This document shows positions 1-9,057 of a stretch of DNA of 64,000 nt, piece by piece. Within the stretch, counting starts at the first letter, position 1, and every line of letters starts with the position of its first letter. A program made the position numbers and the translations under genes. The notes under the pieces were generated by a model. That model was not told where the DNA came from. It searched no databases and saw nothing but the letters and a program-made list of their open reading frames with translations. The DNA comes from Fen-1364 sp049515135 (GTDB lineage: Bacteria > Spirochaetota > Spirochaetia > SZUA-6 > Fen-1364): assembly GCA_049515135.1 (NCBI GenBank), contig JBEKUJ010000003.1, forward strand, positions 310,001 to 374,000, written 5' to 3'.

Positions 1-388
1 AGCCTGGTATGGACTCCAGCTTGTCCAGAGTGCCGCCGGTGTGTCCCAGAGAGCGCCCGCTCATCATTGGCACCCGGATGCCGCATGCCGCCGCGACGGG
101 CGCCAGGATAAGGGATATCTTGTCCCCCACGCCTCCGGTGGAATGCTTGTCCACGAGCGGGCCGGGCACCCCGGAGAGGTCCATCACGTCCCCTGACCGT
201 ATCATTGCTTCCGTGAGCAGGGCGGTCTCCTGCGGATTCATTCCGCGCAGAACAACAGCCATCAGGAGCGCTGACATCTGGTAGTCGGGAATGTTGCCGC
301 GGGAGAAACCCTGGACCAGGAAATCGATCTCTTCCGCTTCAAGCGCGAAGGCGTCCCGCTTTTTCATGATCAGGTCCACGACCCTCAC
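1..388 (-). CDS. Pyrimidine-nucleoside (thymidine) phosphorylase, N-terminal part
   Basis: This is the first 129 residues of a nucleoside phosphorylase that continues beyond the left edge. The enzyme splits thymidine or uridine with phosphate into base and (deoxy)ribose-1-phosphate for pyrimidine salvage in the cytoplasm. The family signature KHSTGGVGDK is complete around residue 80, and the start MKKRDAF..EEI..LVQG is typical of the family. The start is GTG at 388, which overlaps the thpR stop codon as GTGA, so it is translationally coupled to thpR. The N-terminal part alone cannot separate thymidine phosphorylase (deoA) from the broader pyrimidine-nucleoside phosphorylase (pdp), so no symbol is given. 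Confidence 0.9.
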   Translation of the reverse strand, partial: MRVVDLIMKKRDAFALEAEEIDFLVQGFSRGNIPDYQMSALLMAVVLRGMNPQETALLTEAMIRSGDVMDLSGVPGPLVDKHSTGGVGDKISLILAPVAAACGIRVPMMSGRSLGHTGGTLDKLESIPG

Positions 389-942
389 GCGGCGCCTCCG
401 TCGAAGGTTATCCGGGAGAGCGCGACATATTCCGCCCCGCCGCGTCCAAGGATGGACTGGAAAAGCACGCATTCGCATATGGAGAACCGCGTCTCGGGAA
501 GCTGGACCCCGGCATCCCAGCCCTGCGCAAGGTGCAGGTCCGAGTTGCGCGCAAGGGTGACGTGCGGTGTGAAACCCCGCCTGTCGCGTTCCCACCCCAG
601 GGGCGCGATTGAAGATTCAAGCAGCTCCCAGTAGGAGCGAAGCTGTCCTTCCTGGTCGTCAAGGGCAATCCACAGCACGCGCGGATTGCCGCCCGGTGGA
701 AACTGGCCCAGGGGACCCAACCGTGTAGTGAAAGGAGGCCTCTTCAACGCAGGGTCCTGGAAGACACGGCGGAGACCCGACAGGTCCCCCTCATCGACTT
801 CACCGAAAAAGTGGAGGGTCAAATGATATGCGGATTGGGAAACCCATCGCAGCCTGGGATGGCTTGTGCGGATTGGGGCGATGAGCGTGGAAACCGCGTC
901 CACGACAGCCCGGGGAAGCGGAAGCGCGGCGAAAACCCTCAC
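385..942 (-). CDS. thpR: RNA 2',3'-cyclic phosphodiesterase (LigT/ThpR family)
   Basis: This is a 185-residue protein of the 2H phosphoesterase family, which opens 2',3'-cyclic phosphates on RNA ends. The two catalytic H-x-T-L motifs are present, HLTL at residues 40-43 and HVTL at residues 127-130, at the spacing expected for ThpR, and the length matches the family. It lies between recO and the phosphorylase gene in one minus-strand operon. Its start overlaps the end of recO by 4 bases and its stop overlaps the next start. The physiological substrate of bacterial ThpR is not firmly known, so only the biochemical class is assigned. Confidence 0.9.
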   Translation of the reverse strand: MRVFAALPLPRAVVDAVSTLIAPIRTSHPRLRWVSQSAYHLTLHFFGEVDEGDLSGLRRVFQDPALKRPPFTTRLGPLGQFPPGGNPRVLWIALDDQEGQLRSYWELLESSIAPLGWERDRRGFTPHVTLARNSDLHLAQGWDAGVQLPETRFSICECVLFQSILGRGGAEYVALSRITFDGGAA

Positions 943-1694
943 AGACCGGCCCCAACCGCGCGAAGCGTGACAAGCTCCCCCTCAAGCACGGACTGCACCA
1001 TCATGGGCAGCACATGCCGCAGCGCCCGCAGGCCCGCAGGCTCCAGGGTGACCGCCACGGCGCTGGAAAGGGTTAGCTGCCCGGTTGCCGCCAGGTAGCG
1101 CACGGCGCCCGCCGGCACTGCCAGGGCGCCGGGCGGGACGCACAAAGGGCAGAGGAAACCGTGAACAGACGATGAAAAGAAAGCGGTGGCCCCTGCATGG
1201 AGAGAAGCGCCGCACTGGCAGCAGGCATCAACAGCCGGCTGGTAGCCGGCAAGGGAAAGGAACCGCCAGAGAAACTGGATGGTCACATATGGCTCCTCCC
1301 CGGCCCCCGCCCTGTCGAGGAGCTGAAGGGACTGGAGAAAGAGCTGGAAAAGCATGTCCGAGGTCTCTCCTGCCGCGTACGATTTGAGGACAACCTCGGC
1401 CCAGAGGGAAGCAGCGGCAAGACGGGGCAGGTCCCGTGTCACAGTCTCGAAGGTCTGGCGGATCTCCAGCTCCGTGACCTTGTAGCTTTGTTTTACAGGG
1501 TTGATGTACAACCGCGCCAGGGAAACTGTGAACGGCTCGCTGCCCATGCGCAGGGAGCTGTGCATCCGGTATGCGCCGTAGGCCGCGGCGCGGACCAGAC
1601 CCATGTTCGATGTGAGCAGGACCAGGCTCTTGTGGAACTCGCCAAGCCTCTCTCTGCGGATCACGATTGCCTGGGTTGTGAGGTTTCTGTACAT
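939..1694 (-). CDS. recO: DNA repair protein RecO
   Basis: RecO loads RecA onto SSB-coated single-stranded DNA together with RecR. The 251-residue product has the N-terminal OB-fold beginning TQAIVIRRERLGEF and a helical C-terminal half with a zinc-site pattern: C158, C159 and C161 followed by C182 and C185. I chose the ATG at 1694 because the conserved OB-fold begins ten residues later. An in-frame TTG at 1760 would add a tail of unlike composition that overlaps the promoter. A good sigma70-like promoter sits upstream. The gene heads the recO-thpR-phosphorylase operon and is divergent from the lipoprotein gene at 1828. Confidence 0.88.
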   Translation of the reverse strand: MYRNLTTQAIVIRRERLGEFHKSLVLLTSNMGLVRAAAYGAYRMHSSLRMGSEPFTVSLARLYINPVKQSYKVTELEIRQTFETVTRDLPRLAAASLWAEVVLKSYAAGETSDMLFQLFLQSLQLLDRAGAGEEPYVTIQFLWRFLSLAGYQPAVDACCQCGASLHAGATAFFSSSVHGFLCPLCVPPGALAVPAGAVRYLAATGQLTLSSAVAVTLEPAGLRALRHVLPMMVQSVLEGELVTLRAVGAGL

Positions 1695-1713
1695 CTCGGC
1701 GGGTCCCCGCACA

Positions 1714-1742
1714 ATACTAATTGAGATGGACTCACGTGACAA
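1714..1742 (-). promoter_or_regulatory. Probable sigma70-type promoter of recO
   Basis: Read on the minus strand, TTGTCA (5 of 6 matches) at 1742-1737 is followed by a 17-base spacer and TAGTAT (4 of 6) at 1719-1714. Transcription would start about 12 bases before the chosen RecO ATG. There is no strong Shine-Dalgarno sequence in that short leader. Confidence 0.5.
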
Positions 1743-1827
1743 GGCTTCCCTCTTAACCAACCCTTAACCGACAACGTTTATTTTGCCCATGAAACCGACC
1801 GCAACGGCGGTCATGTGGAGGCAAACG

Positions 1828-3753
1828 ATGAGGAAAGCAATCCCGCTCCTTGCGGTTATTCTCCTGGCAGCATGCACGTCATCAGCCCCCTCTCTTTCCG
1901 GAGGAGACCCGGAAGTCCGGAAGCTGATGACGGCATCGAACAGTGAGCCGCAGCTTTCGACAGATCAGCGTATCGCCCTGGTGCGCCAGCACGTGAAATA
2001 CGTGTTTGTGCTCTACCAGGAGAACCGCTCCTTTGACTCATATTTCGGGACCTTCCCGGGCGCTGAAGGTCTGTATTCTCAACCTGCCGATCGGACCCCG
2101 GGTTTCTACCAGACAATCATCGACACTGACGGATCGCCCTCCCGCATCCAGCCGTTTCGCATCGGCCCCAAGGATTACGCGGCGGACACCGACGATGTCG
2201 ATCACTCCCATGCGCTCCTTGCGGCGAAAATGGACGTTGTGAGCGGAGCGGCCTTGATGGACAAGTTTGCATCAACGGAAGAGGCAAAATACGCCAAAGG
2301 AGGCAAGCCTTCACTCATGGCCAAACAGTTCGGCGAGCTTACCATGGCATACATGGACGGGGACACCGTCCCGTTCTTGTGGCGCTATGCCAATCGGTTC
2401 GTCCTTTTCGACCATATCTTCCAGTCAATGGTGGGGCCCTCGACGCCCGGGAACCTGGCGATCATTGCCGCCCAGGGGGGCCAGACGCAGGAAGCGCTTC
2501 ACCCCGAGCAAAAGTATACCGGCAACGGAAACCAGGGGGAAGGCGTGCCGGTTCTGAACGACAACGACCCGTACTGGGGATCGCCTGATGACAAGACTGC
2601 CGACGGAAAACAGCCCGTCAATCCAAAGGATTTCCCCGGCTATGGCGTCCAGCTGAACCAGACCTACGCCACTCTTCCGCTCTCCATGGCGGGAAATGAC
2701 GCGGAGCAAGAAACCGCGACGGATCGCGACGGCCCGGGAGATCTCGCAGATGTGCGAAACGACATTGCCTTCCTCGCGAAGAACGGGCAAAGGGCTGTTC
2801 CCTGGGCCTGGTTTGAAGAAGGTTATGACATGGAACCTACGGATCCCGATCAAGGTCCGACCGACGCCAACGGCACGCACGCCTCCTACATAACCCACCA
2901 CAACGGTCCGCAGTACTTCGGCTATATCGCCAATAATCCCAGAATGCGCGGGAACCTCCGCGGGCTTTCGGATTTTTTCACCGCCGTGAGCCAGGGCTCG
3001 CTCCCGGACGAGGGCGGAGTGTTCTTCGTCAAGGGCGGGTATCTGAATATTTTTGGAATGAAACCGGCGGACCCGGACCCTGCGGTTCAGAGGAATTTCC
3101 TCGGCGATGATGACCATCCCGCCTACTCGGATGCGCAGATCAGCGAAGCGCTCCTGGCAAAGGCAGTCAATGCCATTGCGCGGAGCAAATACTGGGGACA
3201 GTGCGCAATCATCATCACATGGGATGACTCGGAGGGCGACTACGATCACGTCCCGCCTCCCATCCACTCGTACGGACCCGACGAGAGCGTCATAACGGAT
3301 GGTCCGCGGGTCCCGCTCCTGATGATTTCCCCGTTCGCGCGCGTTCATCATATCTCGCACGAAACCGGAGACCATGGCTCCGTGGTCAAGTTCGTGGATG
3401 CAGTCTTCGGGCTCACTCCCCTTGCGAAGCTGCCTGATGAGCTTTCTGGGCGCAGCCTCGGGAAGCAGGAGCTGGGGCAAAGCGACTGGGGACCGGATGA
3501 TGCGATCACCGCAGACGTCAGCGACCTTGTGTCTGCCTTCGACCCCGCACGCCTGGCCGGCTCCGCTGCGCCTCTGCCCGCGGAGTACGCAATAATCCCT
3601 GACGAGATCGTACACGTCCTGCCGCAGGAAAGCGGGTACGGCTTGAAGGACATCGGCGTAGTCCCGGTCGACATCGCCAGGAACCTGCCGAACCCCGTTC
3701 CGCCGGACTTCAATCCAAGGCCGAGGACGAATCCGACGCCCGTCACCCAATAG
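1828..3753 (+). CDS. Phospholipase C / acid phosphatase AcpA-like phosphoesterase, lipoprotein
   Basis: This 641-residue member of the phosphoesterase family (Pfam PF04185 type) includes phosphatidylcholine-type phospholipases C and acid phosphatase AcpA. The N-terminus is a lipoprotein signal with lipobox LAAC ending at C16, so the enzyme should be anchored on the outside of a membrane. Family landmarks are QENRSFDSYFG near the start, the metal-ligand region HETGDHGS and the segment ITWDDSEGDYDHV. The ATG at 1828 follows GGAGG at 1817-1821 with ideal spacing. Upstream in-frame starts would place residues before the signal peptide. The true substrate (phospholipid or other phosphoester) cannot be told from sequence. 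Confidence 0.85.
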   Translation: MRKAIPLLAVILLAACTSSAPSLSGGDPEVRKLMTASNSEPQLSTDQRIALVRQHVKYVFVLYQENRSFDSYFGTFPGAEGLYSQPADRTPGFYQTIIDTDGSPSRIQPFRIGPKDYAADTDDVDHSHALLAAKMDVVSGAALMDKFASTEEAKYAKGGKPSLMAKQFGELTMAYMDGDTVPFLWRYANRFVLFDHIFQSMVGPSTPGNLAIIAAQGGQTQEALHPEQKYTGNGNQGEGVPVLNDNDPYWGSPDDKTADGKQPVNPKDFPGYGVQLNQTYATLPLSMAGNDAEQETATDRDGPGDLADVRNDIAFLAKNGQRAVPWAWFEEGYDMEPTDPDQGPTDANGTHASYITHHNGPQYFGYIANNPRMRGNLRGLSDFFTAVSQGSLPDEGGVFFVKGGYLNIFGMKPADPDPAVQRNFLGDDDHPAYSDAQISEALLAKAVNAIARSKYWGQCAIIITWDDSEGDYDHVPPPIHSYGPDESVITDGPRVPLLMISPFARVHHISHETGDHGSVVKFVDAVFGLTPLAKLPDELSGRSLGKQELGQSDWGPDDAITADVSDLVSAFDPARLAGSAAPLPAEYAIIPDEIVHVLPQESGYGLKDIGVVPVDIARNLPNPVPPDFNPRPRTNPTPVTQ

Positions 3754-3784
3754 GTGGCAGGCGACCAACAGCCTTCGGCCCTCC

Positions 3785-3801
3785 GCACAGCTGCGCTGTG
3801 C
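3785..3801. other. Short perfect hairpin between the lipoprotein gene and lon
   Basis: GCACAGC at 3785-3791 pairs perfectly with GCTGTGC at 3795-3801 around a 3-base loop. No T-run follows, so it is not a standard intrinsic terminator. It could slow degradation of the upstream mRNA or separate it from the lon promoter. Confidence 0.4.
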
Positions 3802-3817
3802 CATGGGCGTGCTAGGC

Positions 3818-3844
3818 TTGACCCCCTGGGAGCGATTTCATAAG
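3818..3844 (+). promoter_or_regulatory. Possible lon promoter
   Basis: TTGACC at 3818-3823 is followed 15 bases later by CATAAG (4 of 6) at 3839-3844, with TAAGTT at 17 bases as an alternative. No heat-shock-type (sigma32) box or CIRCE repeat is evident. The hexamers are imperfect, so this is a tentative call. Confidence 0.35.
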
Positions 3845-3870
3845 TTTGTCCAATAACGGAGACATGACAA

Positions 3871-6210
3871 ATGAGCGACCATCACATGATCCCTGCCGAT
3901 CAGATTCTGCCCGCACGCCTGTTCATCATTCCGATCCACGGCAAGCCGATCTTTCCGGGAATCCTTACGCCCCTGATGCTCCCCTCCGCTGCGGACGCGG
4001 ATACTGTCGAAAAGGCCATAGCGGCGGACAGCTTCATCGGGCTTGTCCTCACAAAGACAGATGACACTGAAAACCCCGGAGCAGACGACCTGTTTTCCAT
4101 CGGGACAGCGGCAAAGATCGCCCGGCGCATCAACCTGCCTGATGGAGGAGTCAACATCTTCATCTCGACGGTGAAGCGGTTCCAGATCAAGCGCGTGCTC
4201 CAGGCCGCCCCTCCCATCAGCGTGGCCGTGCAGTATATGGACGACGAGAACTTCGACTCGGCGGAGGTCAAAGCCTTGACGCGAGCGCTCATCAGCGAGA
4301 TGAAACAGGTCTCGGAGAACAACCCCCTCTTCTCCGAGGAAATGCGGCTTTCCATGGTGAACATCGACCACCCCGGAAAGATTGCTGACTTCATCACCTC
4401 CATCCTCAACATCGATCGCGCCGAGCAGCAGAAGATCCTCGAGATGACAAACGTGCAGGCGCGCATGGAGCATGTGCTCATCTTCATCAAGAAGGAGCAG
4501 GAGCTGCTGAAGATCCAGAAGAAGATCCAGGAGCAGCTCAATGAGAAGATTTCGAAGAGCCAGAGGGATTACTTCCTGAAGGAGGAGCTAAAGGCCATCA
4601 AGAGCGAGCTGGGAATGGCGGTGGACGCGAAGTCCAGCGAGTACCAGCGCTTCAAGGAGGCGGTGGAGAAGCTCGGCCTGCAGGGCGAGGTCAAAGAGCA
4701 GGTGGAGCAGGAGCTGGAGAAGTTCTCCCTGATGGACGCAAACTCCCCTGAGTTCACCGTGACCCGCAACTACCTGGAAACGATCACCAGCCTGCCCTGG
4801 AACGATGACACGAAGGAGGCGCTCGACATCGAAAAGGCCCGCGCCATTCTTGATGAGGACCACTATGGTCTTGACGACGTGAAGGAACGGATCATCGAGT
4901 ACCTTTCGGTGCGCAAGCTCAAGAACGACTCGAAGGGCTCCATCATCTGCCTGGTGGGGCCTCCGGGCGTTGGGAAGACGTCCGTGGGCAAGTCCATTGC
5001 CCGCGCGCTGGGCCGCAAGTTCTTCAGGTTCTCCGTGGGCGGTATGCGGGACGAGGCTGAGATAAAGGGACACCGACGGACGTACATCGGCGCAATGCCG
5101 GGCAAGATCATCCAGGGACTCAAGATCGTAAAGACGCGGAACCCCGTGTACATGATCGATGAGATAGACAAGCTGGGCGCTTCATACCAGGGCGACCCTT
5201 CCTCCGCCCTTCTCGAGGTCCTGGATCCCGAGCAGAACGTCGCTTTCCGGGATCACTACCTGGACCTCCCCTTCGATGTTTCCCACATCCTCTTCATCAC
5301 CACGGCCAACACGCTGGACACCATCCCTGCGCCTCTCCTGGACCGCATGGAGGTGATTCGGCTCTCCGGCTACATCGACAGCGAGAAAGTCGCAATCGCC
5401 CGCGCGTACCTCATTCCCAAGTCACTGGAAGCCTCGGGGATGGCGAAGAACGCGGTGAGATATGACAACGGCTCTCTCAGCGCAATCGCCGACGGCTATG
5501 CCCGGGAAGCGGGGCTTCGCAACTTCGAGAAGGCGCTGGACAAGATCCATCGAAAGATTGCCCGCAAGATATTGTCCGGCGAGGCAAAGCCGCCTATCGC
5601 CATCAAGAAAGATTCGCTCGCGGAGTACCTGGGAAAACCGGTGTTCGAGGACGAGGAGATGGCGCAGATCACCAAGCCCGGGATGGCCATCGGCCTTGCC
5701 TGGACTCCACTGGGCGGAGCCGTGCTGGCAATCGAGGCCGTGGCAAACGCGGGCAAGGAAGGCTTCAAGCTGACAGGGAAGCTTGGGGAGGTGATGCAGG
5801 AGTCCGCCAGCATCGCGTACTCCTTTGTCCGGCACATCTCGGGCGATCATGGTGTGAGCCCCGACTTCTGGGAAAAGAACCTCATCCACCTGCACGTTCC
5901 CGCCGGAGCCACGCCGAAGGACGGCCCATCTGCCGGCATAACGCTTGCCTCCGCGCTGCTCTCCCTGGCCACGGGGAAGAAGATCAAGAAATCTCTTGCC
6001 ATGACCGGCGAGCTGTCCCTGGTCGGCCGGGTGCTGCCGATCGGCGGTCTCAAGGAAAAGGTGATTGCTGCCCGGCGAAACAGGATAAAGCAGGTGCTGT
6101 ATCCTTCGCAGAACCAGAGAGACCTTGATGAGATTCCTGCTCATGTCCGGGAGGGCATCACCTTCCAACCGGTCTCGACCATGGAAGAAGTGATCGAGAA
6201 GGTCTTCTGA
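3871..6210 (+). CDS. lon: ATP-dependent protease Lon
   Basis: Lon is a hexameric AAA+ serine protease that degrades misfolded and regulatory proteins in the cytoplasm. The 779 residues hold, in order, the N-terminal substrate domain (about 12-210), a coiled linker rich in K/E/Q, the AAA+ module with Walker A GPPGVGKT at 363-370 and Walker B MIDEID around 428-433, and the protease domain. The catalytic Ser is S687 in DGPSAG and the catalytic Lys is K728 in GGLKEK. The ATG at 3871 follows GGAG at 3858-3861. The gene appears monocistronic and ends 12 bases before the oppositely oriented tsaC. Confidence 0.97.
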   Translation: MSDHHMIPADQILPARLFIIPIHGKPIFPGILTPLMLPSAADADTVEKAIAADSFIGLVLTKTDDTENPGADDLFSIGTAAKIARRINLPDGGVNIFISTVKRFQIKRVLQAAPPISVAVQYMDDENFDSAEVKALTRALISEMKQVSENNPLFSEEMRLSMVNIDHPGKIADFITSILNIDRAEQQKILEMTNVQARMEHVLIFIKKEQELLKIQKKIQEQLNEKISKSQRDYFLKEELKAIKSELGMAVDAKSSEYQRFKEAVEKLGLQGEVKEQVEQELEKFSLMDANSPEFTVTRNYLETITSLPWNDDTKEALDIEKARAILDEDHYGLDDVKERIIEYLSVRKLKNDSKGSIICLVGPPGVGKTSVGKSIARALGRKFFRFSVGGMRDEAEIKGHRRTYIGAMPGKIIQGLKIVKTRNPVYMIDEIDKLGASYQGDPSSALLEVLDPEQNVAFRDHYLDLPFDVSHILFITTANTLDTIPAPLLDRMEVIRLSGYIDSEKVAIARAYLIPKSLEASGMAKNAVRYDNGSLSAIADGYAREAGLRNFEKALDKIHRKIARKILSGEAKPPIAIKKDSLAEYLGKPVFEDEEMAQITKPGMAIGLAWTPLGGAVLAIEAVANAGKEGFKLTGKLGEVMQESASIAYSFVRHISGDHGVSPDFWEKNLIHLHVPAGATPKDGPSAGITLASALLSLATGKKIKKSLAMTGELSLVGRVLPIGGLKEKVIAARRNRIKQVLYPSQNQRDLDEIPAHVREGITFQPVSTMEEVIEKVF

Positions 6211-6222
6211 TAGTGGCCGCGA

Positions 6223-6789
6223 TCAGGCCAGCTCTTCAGCAGGGACCTTGACCGCACCCTGGCGCAGAACGCGATAGGGCCGGCTGGTGATATCGATCAG
6301 TGTCGACGGAGGCCCGGGCGGGAGGTCTCCGGCATCGAAGATCAGGTCTACCTCGCTCTCGAACTCCAGCGTCATTGCAGCCACGTCGAAAATCGGATTC
6401 CTGCCCGCCCGGTTCACGCTCGTGGAGTACAAAGGCCGTCCGACCTGCTCCATCAATCTTAGCAGAAACGGGGAATCCGGCAGGCGCAGCGCGACCGTTC
6501 CTCCGCCGCGGGCCGGGAAGACAAGGGTGAGCGGCCCAGGCCAGTATCTTGAAAGCACCTGCGGGGCCGGCTGGTCGGACATCTGCGTGATCCAGGAAGC
6601 GCGGGCTATGAGCTGGAGAAGCGGCTTCTTTTCTCCCCTTCCCTTGATGTCACGGATTCTTCCCTCGGTGCCGGGCGCCACCCCCACAATCCCGTACATC
6701 GTGTCGCAGGGGACGATGGCGACCCCGCCGCCGGCCAACACCTGCGACAGGCGGTCGAACGATCCGGGATCCGCAGCGAGCGCCACCAT
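6223..6789 (-). CDS. tsaC: Threonylcarbamoyl-AMP synthase (Sua5/YrdC/YciO family)
   Basis: The enzyme makes threonylcarbamoyl-AMP from threonine, bicarbonate and ATP, the first step of t6A modification at tRNA position 37. The 188 residues cover a single YrdC domain with the family pieces IVPCDTMYGI near the N-terminus, the KGRGEKKPLLQLI segment and the STSVNRAG motif. There is no C-terminal Sua5 domain, so it is the short form. It lies 5 bases downstream of the FtsB-like gene and is probably co-transcribed with it. YrdC-family members without the tRNA role (YciO) exist, so the symbol is likely but not certain. Confidence 0.82.
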   Translation of the reverse strand: MVALAADPGSFDRLSQVLAGGGVAIVPCDTMYGIVGVAPGTEGRIRDIKGRGEKKPLLQLIARASWITQMSDQPAPQVLSRYWPGPLTLVFPARGGGTVALRLPDSPFLLRLMEQVGRPLYSTSVNRAGRNPIFDVAAMTLEFESEVDLIFDAGDLPPGPPSTLIDITSRPYRVLRQGAVKVPAEELA

Positions 6790-6794
6790 GGATG

Positions 6795-7232
6795 TCAGGC
6801 GCCTCGGCGCTTCCTCCGGGAAGCGCGCCCGGCAAACACGGCAAATGCGGCGAGGAGGCCGGAAATGCCTGCACCGGTCGCTTTGAAGATGATGTTACCG
6901 GACGGCCCGCCCCTCCGAAGCTTCAACATGTCACCGACTTCGTACGAGCCGGACGGAGGCTTGTATCCCTCGAGCTTCACAACCTCGTCCCCTGCCTGAT
7001 AGAGCCCGATTCCCCGCGCCATGACAAGGCTCAGCTGGGGGTCGTCCCTGAGGCCCGCAATCTCCTGGTTGAGCTTCATGTTCCGAGTCTGCAGCTTTTC
7101 CACGTTTTCCGCCAGGTTCTGTCTGTAGGCGTCGAGCCGGCGGTAGGCAACGAGCCCCGAGTCTCCGAAAAAACAGATCAGGACCGAAGCGACTGTGAAA
7201 CCCGCGACGAAGATGGGCAGGAGACGGCGCAT
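6795..7232 (-). CDS. FtsB/DivIC-like septum formation initiator protein
   Basis: This 145-residue small membrane protein has an N-terminal transmembrane segment (about residues 5-21) followed by a coiled coil rich in L, N, K and E (about 33-62). A short segment GIGLYQAGDEVV resembles the FtsB/DivIC family, which scaffolds the divisome through FtsL and FtsQ. Unusually for FtsB it has a second hydrophobic stretch near the C-terminus (about 114-135) and a basic tail RKRRGA. The ATG at 7232 follows AGGAG with an 8-base gap, which decides the start over upstream in-frame codons. It leads into tsaC. Confidence 0.65.
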   Translation of the reverse strand: MRRLLPIFVAGFTVASVLICFFGDSGLVAYRRLDAYRQNLAENVEKLQTRNMKLNQEIAGLRDDPQLSLVMARGIGLYQAGDEVVKLEGYKPPSGSYEVGDMLKLRRGGPSGNIIFKATGAGISGLLAAFAVFAGRASRRKRRGA

Positions 7233-7307
7233 ACTCTTCACTCCTGATAACGGCGCACGCCCGCTGAAAGATGAGGAGAAAAGGCCAGCCGGCGCTCGAA
7301 CCCGCCG

Positions 7308-7335
7308 TTGACAACCGCAAAACCTACAGTTTACT
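7308..7335 (+). promoter_or_regulatory. Probable promoter of the acidic/GAF/DUF115 cassette
   Basis: A consensus -35 TTGACA at 7308-7313 is followed 16 bases later by TTTACT (4 of 6) at 7330-7335. The leader to the acidic-protein start would be about 78 bases. The site lies between the divergent FtsB-like gene and the cassette. Confidence 0.5.
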
Positions 7336-7419
7336 CTTTTCATTGAGAGAAATGCGTGAAAGTGAGGGCCAGGTCTTGCCGATAATGAGGAGAGCGTAAC
7401 GTATCCTCAGGAGATGGGA

Positions 7420-9057
7420 ATGGGAAGGGAAACACAGGACAGCCCGGCAGGAGAGCAGAAGCTCGAGCGTTATGGCGTTTGGGTGAAAATCGAACCTCGC
7501 ACTGTAATGGAGTCCCAGGGGGCCGAGAGCTCTTTCGAGCTCACGGATCTGGAGGCCTTGGGAGCGGGGGCCGCGTCCCGCCGGTCCTCCCCGGAAAACA
7601 CGATCACCCTGGAAGAGGAAAAACTCCTCGATGAGCTGGACACGGAGCTCGGGCCTTCGGAGGCCACAAGAGAACCCTCCATACCGGAGGAAGAGCCTCT
7701 CCTGGCAGAGGATGAAGAGCTGCCGGACATTTCCGAGGTGAGCGATGCCGGATCGGAGCCGGAAGACCTGGAGCCGATCTCGGATGAGGAGCTGCCGGAG
7801 CTTGAGCTCGAAGAGGAGCTGACGCCGGCGGTCAACAAGCGCGCCGCGTCCGCGGAGCCCAACGAGGTCGAGGTCACTCTCTCCGAAACCGAGGCTGAAA
7901 AGGAGCGGTTTGAGGACCTGGACGCGCTGGAAACCGAGCTTGCCTCTGTCGCCGCAGCCCCCGCCGAGCAGCGGGCGGGGTCCTCTGAGATACTGGCCCG
8001 CATCGAGGACGAGCTGCGCTCCATTCGAGCGGACCTGACTCAGCTGCGCAGCGAGCTTTCCGGAATGCGCAAACCCGGCTCGGAGCCGGCGGTGGCAGCC
8101 CCACCGGCCGGCAGTGAGACGCAAAGCGGCTTCTTTGACGAGGATGAGGATGAGACAATTTCACTTACCGGGGACGAGCTCGACAACATCCTGAACACCG
8201 CGGAGATCACGGAAGAAGTGGCTGAAGCAGCGCCCGTGGAAGAGTCCATGGATCTGACGGAGATCCCGGAGGAATCCTCGATGGCCGGCCTGCAGGAAGA
8301 CCTCCTTGGCCTGGAGCCCGCCGAGAGCCTGCAAGAGGCTGGCGCGGAATCGGCGGTGGAAGAGCTGCCCTCAGAGCTCGAGCTGGAGGACCTTTCCGCA
8401 GAGCTCGGCGCGCCAAAGAGCGGTTCGGCTTCTGCAGAAGGACTGCCGGAGCTCGACCTTGAAGGAATCCCGGAGATCGAGACCACGGAAAAAGACATGC
8501 AGCCCGTCGAAGAAGTCGGAGACCTCGAGACGCTTGATCTGGAAGAAGAGCCGGGCGAGCTGGAGCCCGTTGAGGAGCCTGCAGAGCGGGCAAAAAGCGA
8601 CACTGAGCAGGTCGAAGAGCTTGGGCCGGATGTCGATCTAGATGCGCTTGCCGCGGAGGCGGAAGCGCTCGAAAGCGAAGACTCTGTCGCGCCGGTCGAG
8701 GATCTGGAGATCGGTGAGCTTGAGCCGGTGACGGAAGACTTCGGCCCCGCGGGCCAGCATAAAGAGATAGAGATCCCCTTTGAGAATGAATCGGCCGCCG
8801 ACCGTGCACCAGCACTGGATGCTGGGGCGGAAGAGGTTCTGGAGATGGAAGAAGCCGCGCCAGAAGCTGGGACCAAAGACCGCATGGGGAGCGCAGCTGC
8901 CATTCCGGACGACCTCAAGGATGAGATTCGCACAGTCCTGAAATACATGGACAACCTCCTGGAGGCGCTTCCTGATGAGAAGATCCAGGAGTTTGCCGGT
9001 TCCGAATATTTCGTGATGTACAAAAAGCTGTTCGAGGACCTCGGTCTGGGTGAATAG
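7420..9057 (+). CDS. Very acidic low-complexity protein with a conserved-looking C-terminus
   Basis: I do not recognise a named family. The 545 residues are dominated by Glu, Asp, Leu, Ala, Ser and Pro, with recurrent ELEL, EDLE and EELP blocks. They are probably disordered apart from a basic-hydrophobic N-terminal element (LERYGVWVKIEPR, residues 15-27) and a predicted helical C-terminal domain of about 55 residues ending MYKKLFEDLGLGE. There is no signal peptide or membrane segment. ATG codons occur at 7414 and 7420. AGGAG abuts the first, so I prefer 7420, which has a 6-base spacing. The gene touches the next start (TAGATG), so it heads a four-gene operon. A scaffold or adaptor role is a guess from composition only. 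Confidence 0.7.
   Translation: MGRETQDSPAGEQKLERYGVWVKIEPRTVMESQGAESSFELTDLEALGAGAASRRSSPENTITLEEEKLLDELDTELGPSEATREPSIPEEEPLLAEDEELPDISEVSDAGSEPEDLEPISDEELPELELEEELTPAVNKRAASAEPNEVEVTLSETEAEKERFEDLDALETELASVAAAPAEQRAGSSEILARIEDELRSIRADLTQLRSELSGMRKPGSEPAVAAPPAGSETQSGFFDEDEDETISLTGDELDNILNTAEITEEVAEAAPVEESMDLTEIPEESSMAGLQEDLLGLEPAESLQEAGAESAVEELPSELELEDLSAELGAPKSGSASAEGLPELDLEGIPEIETTEKDMQPVEEVGDLETLDLEEEPGELEPVEEPAERAKSDTEQVEELGPDVDLDALAAEAEALESEDSVAPVEDLEIGELEPVTEDFGPAGQHKEIEIPFENESAADRAPALDAGAEEVLEMEEAAPEAGTKDRMGSAAAIPDDLKDEIRTVLKYMDNLLEALPDEKIQEFAGSEYFVMYKKLFEDLGLGE

Noticed and set aside
2425..3804. Long antisense reading frame opposite the lipoprotein phosphoesterase gene
   Set aside because: It is a shadow in the third-position GC pattern of the real gene, with no recognisable domain, no signal and no ribosome-binding site.
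3818..3870. Heat-shock (sigma32 or CIRCE) control of lon
   Set aside because: No CTTGAA-N12-CCCCAT box or inverted TTAGCACTC repeat was found; only a weak sigma70-like pair is present.
7290..7312. GGGTTCGAGC on the minus strand, like a tRNA T-arm
   Set aside because: The flanking stem does not pair with a TTCGA loop of the right size and no acceptor or anticodon arm can be built around it. It lies in the leader of the FtsB-like gene.
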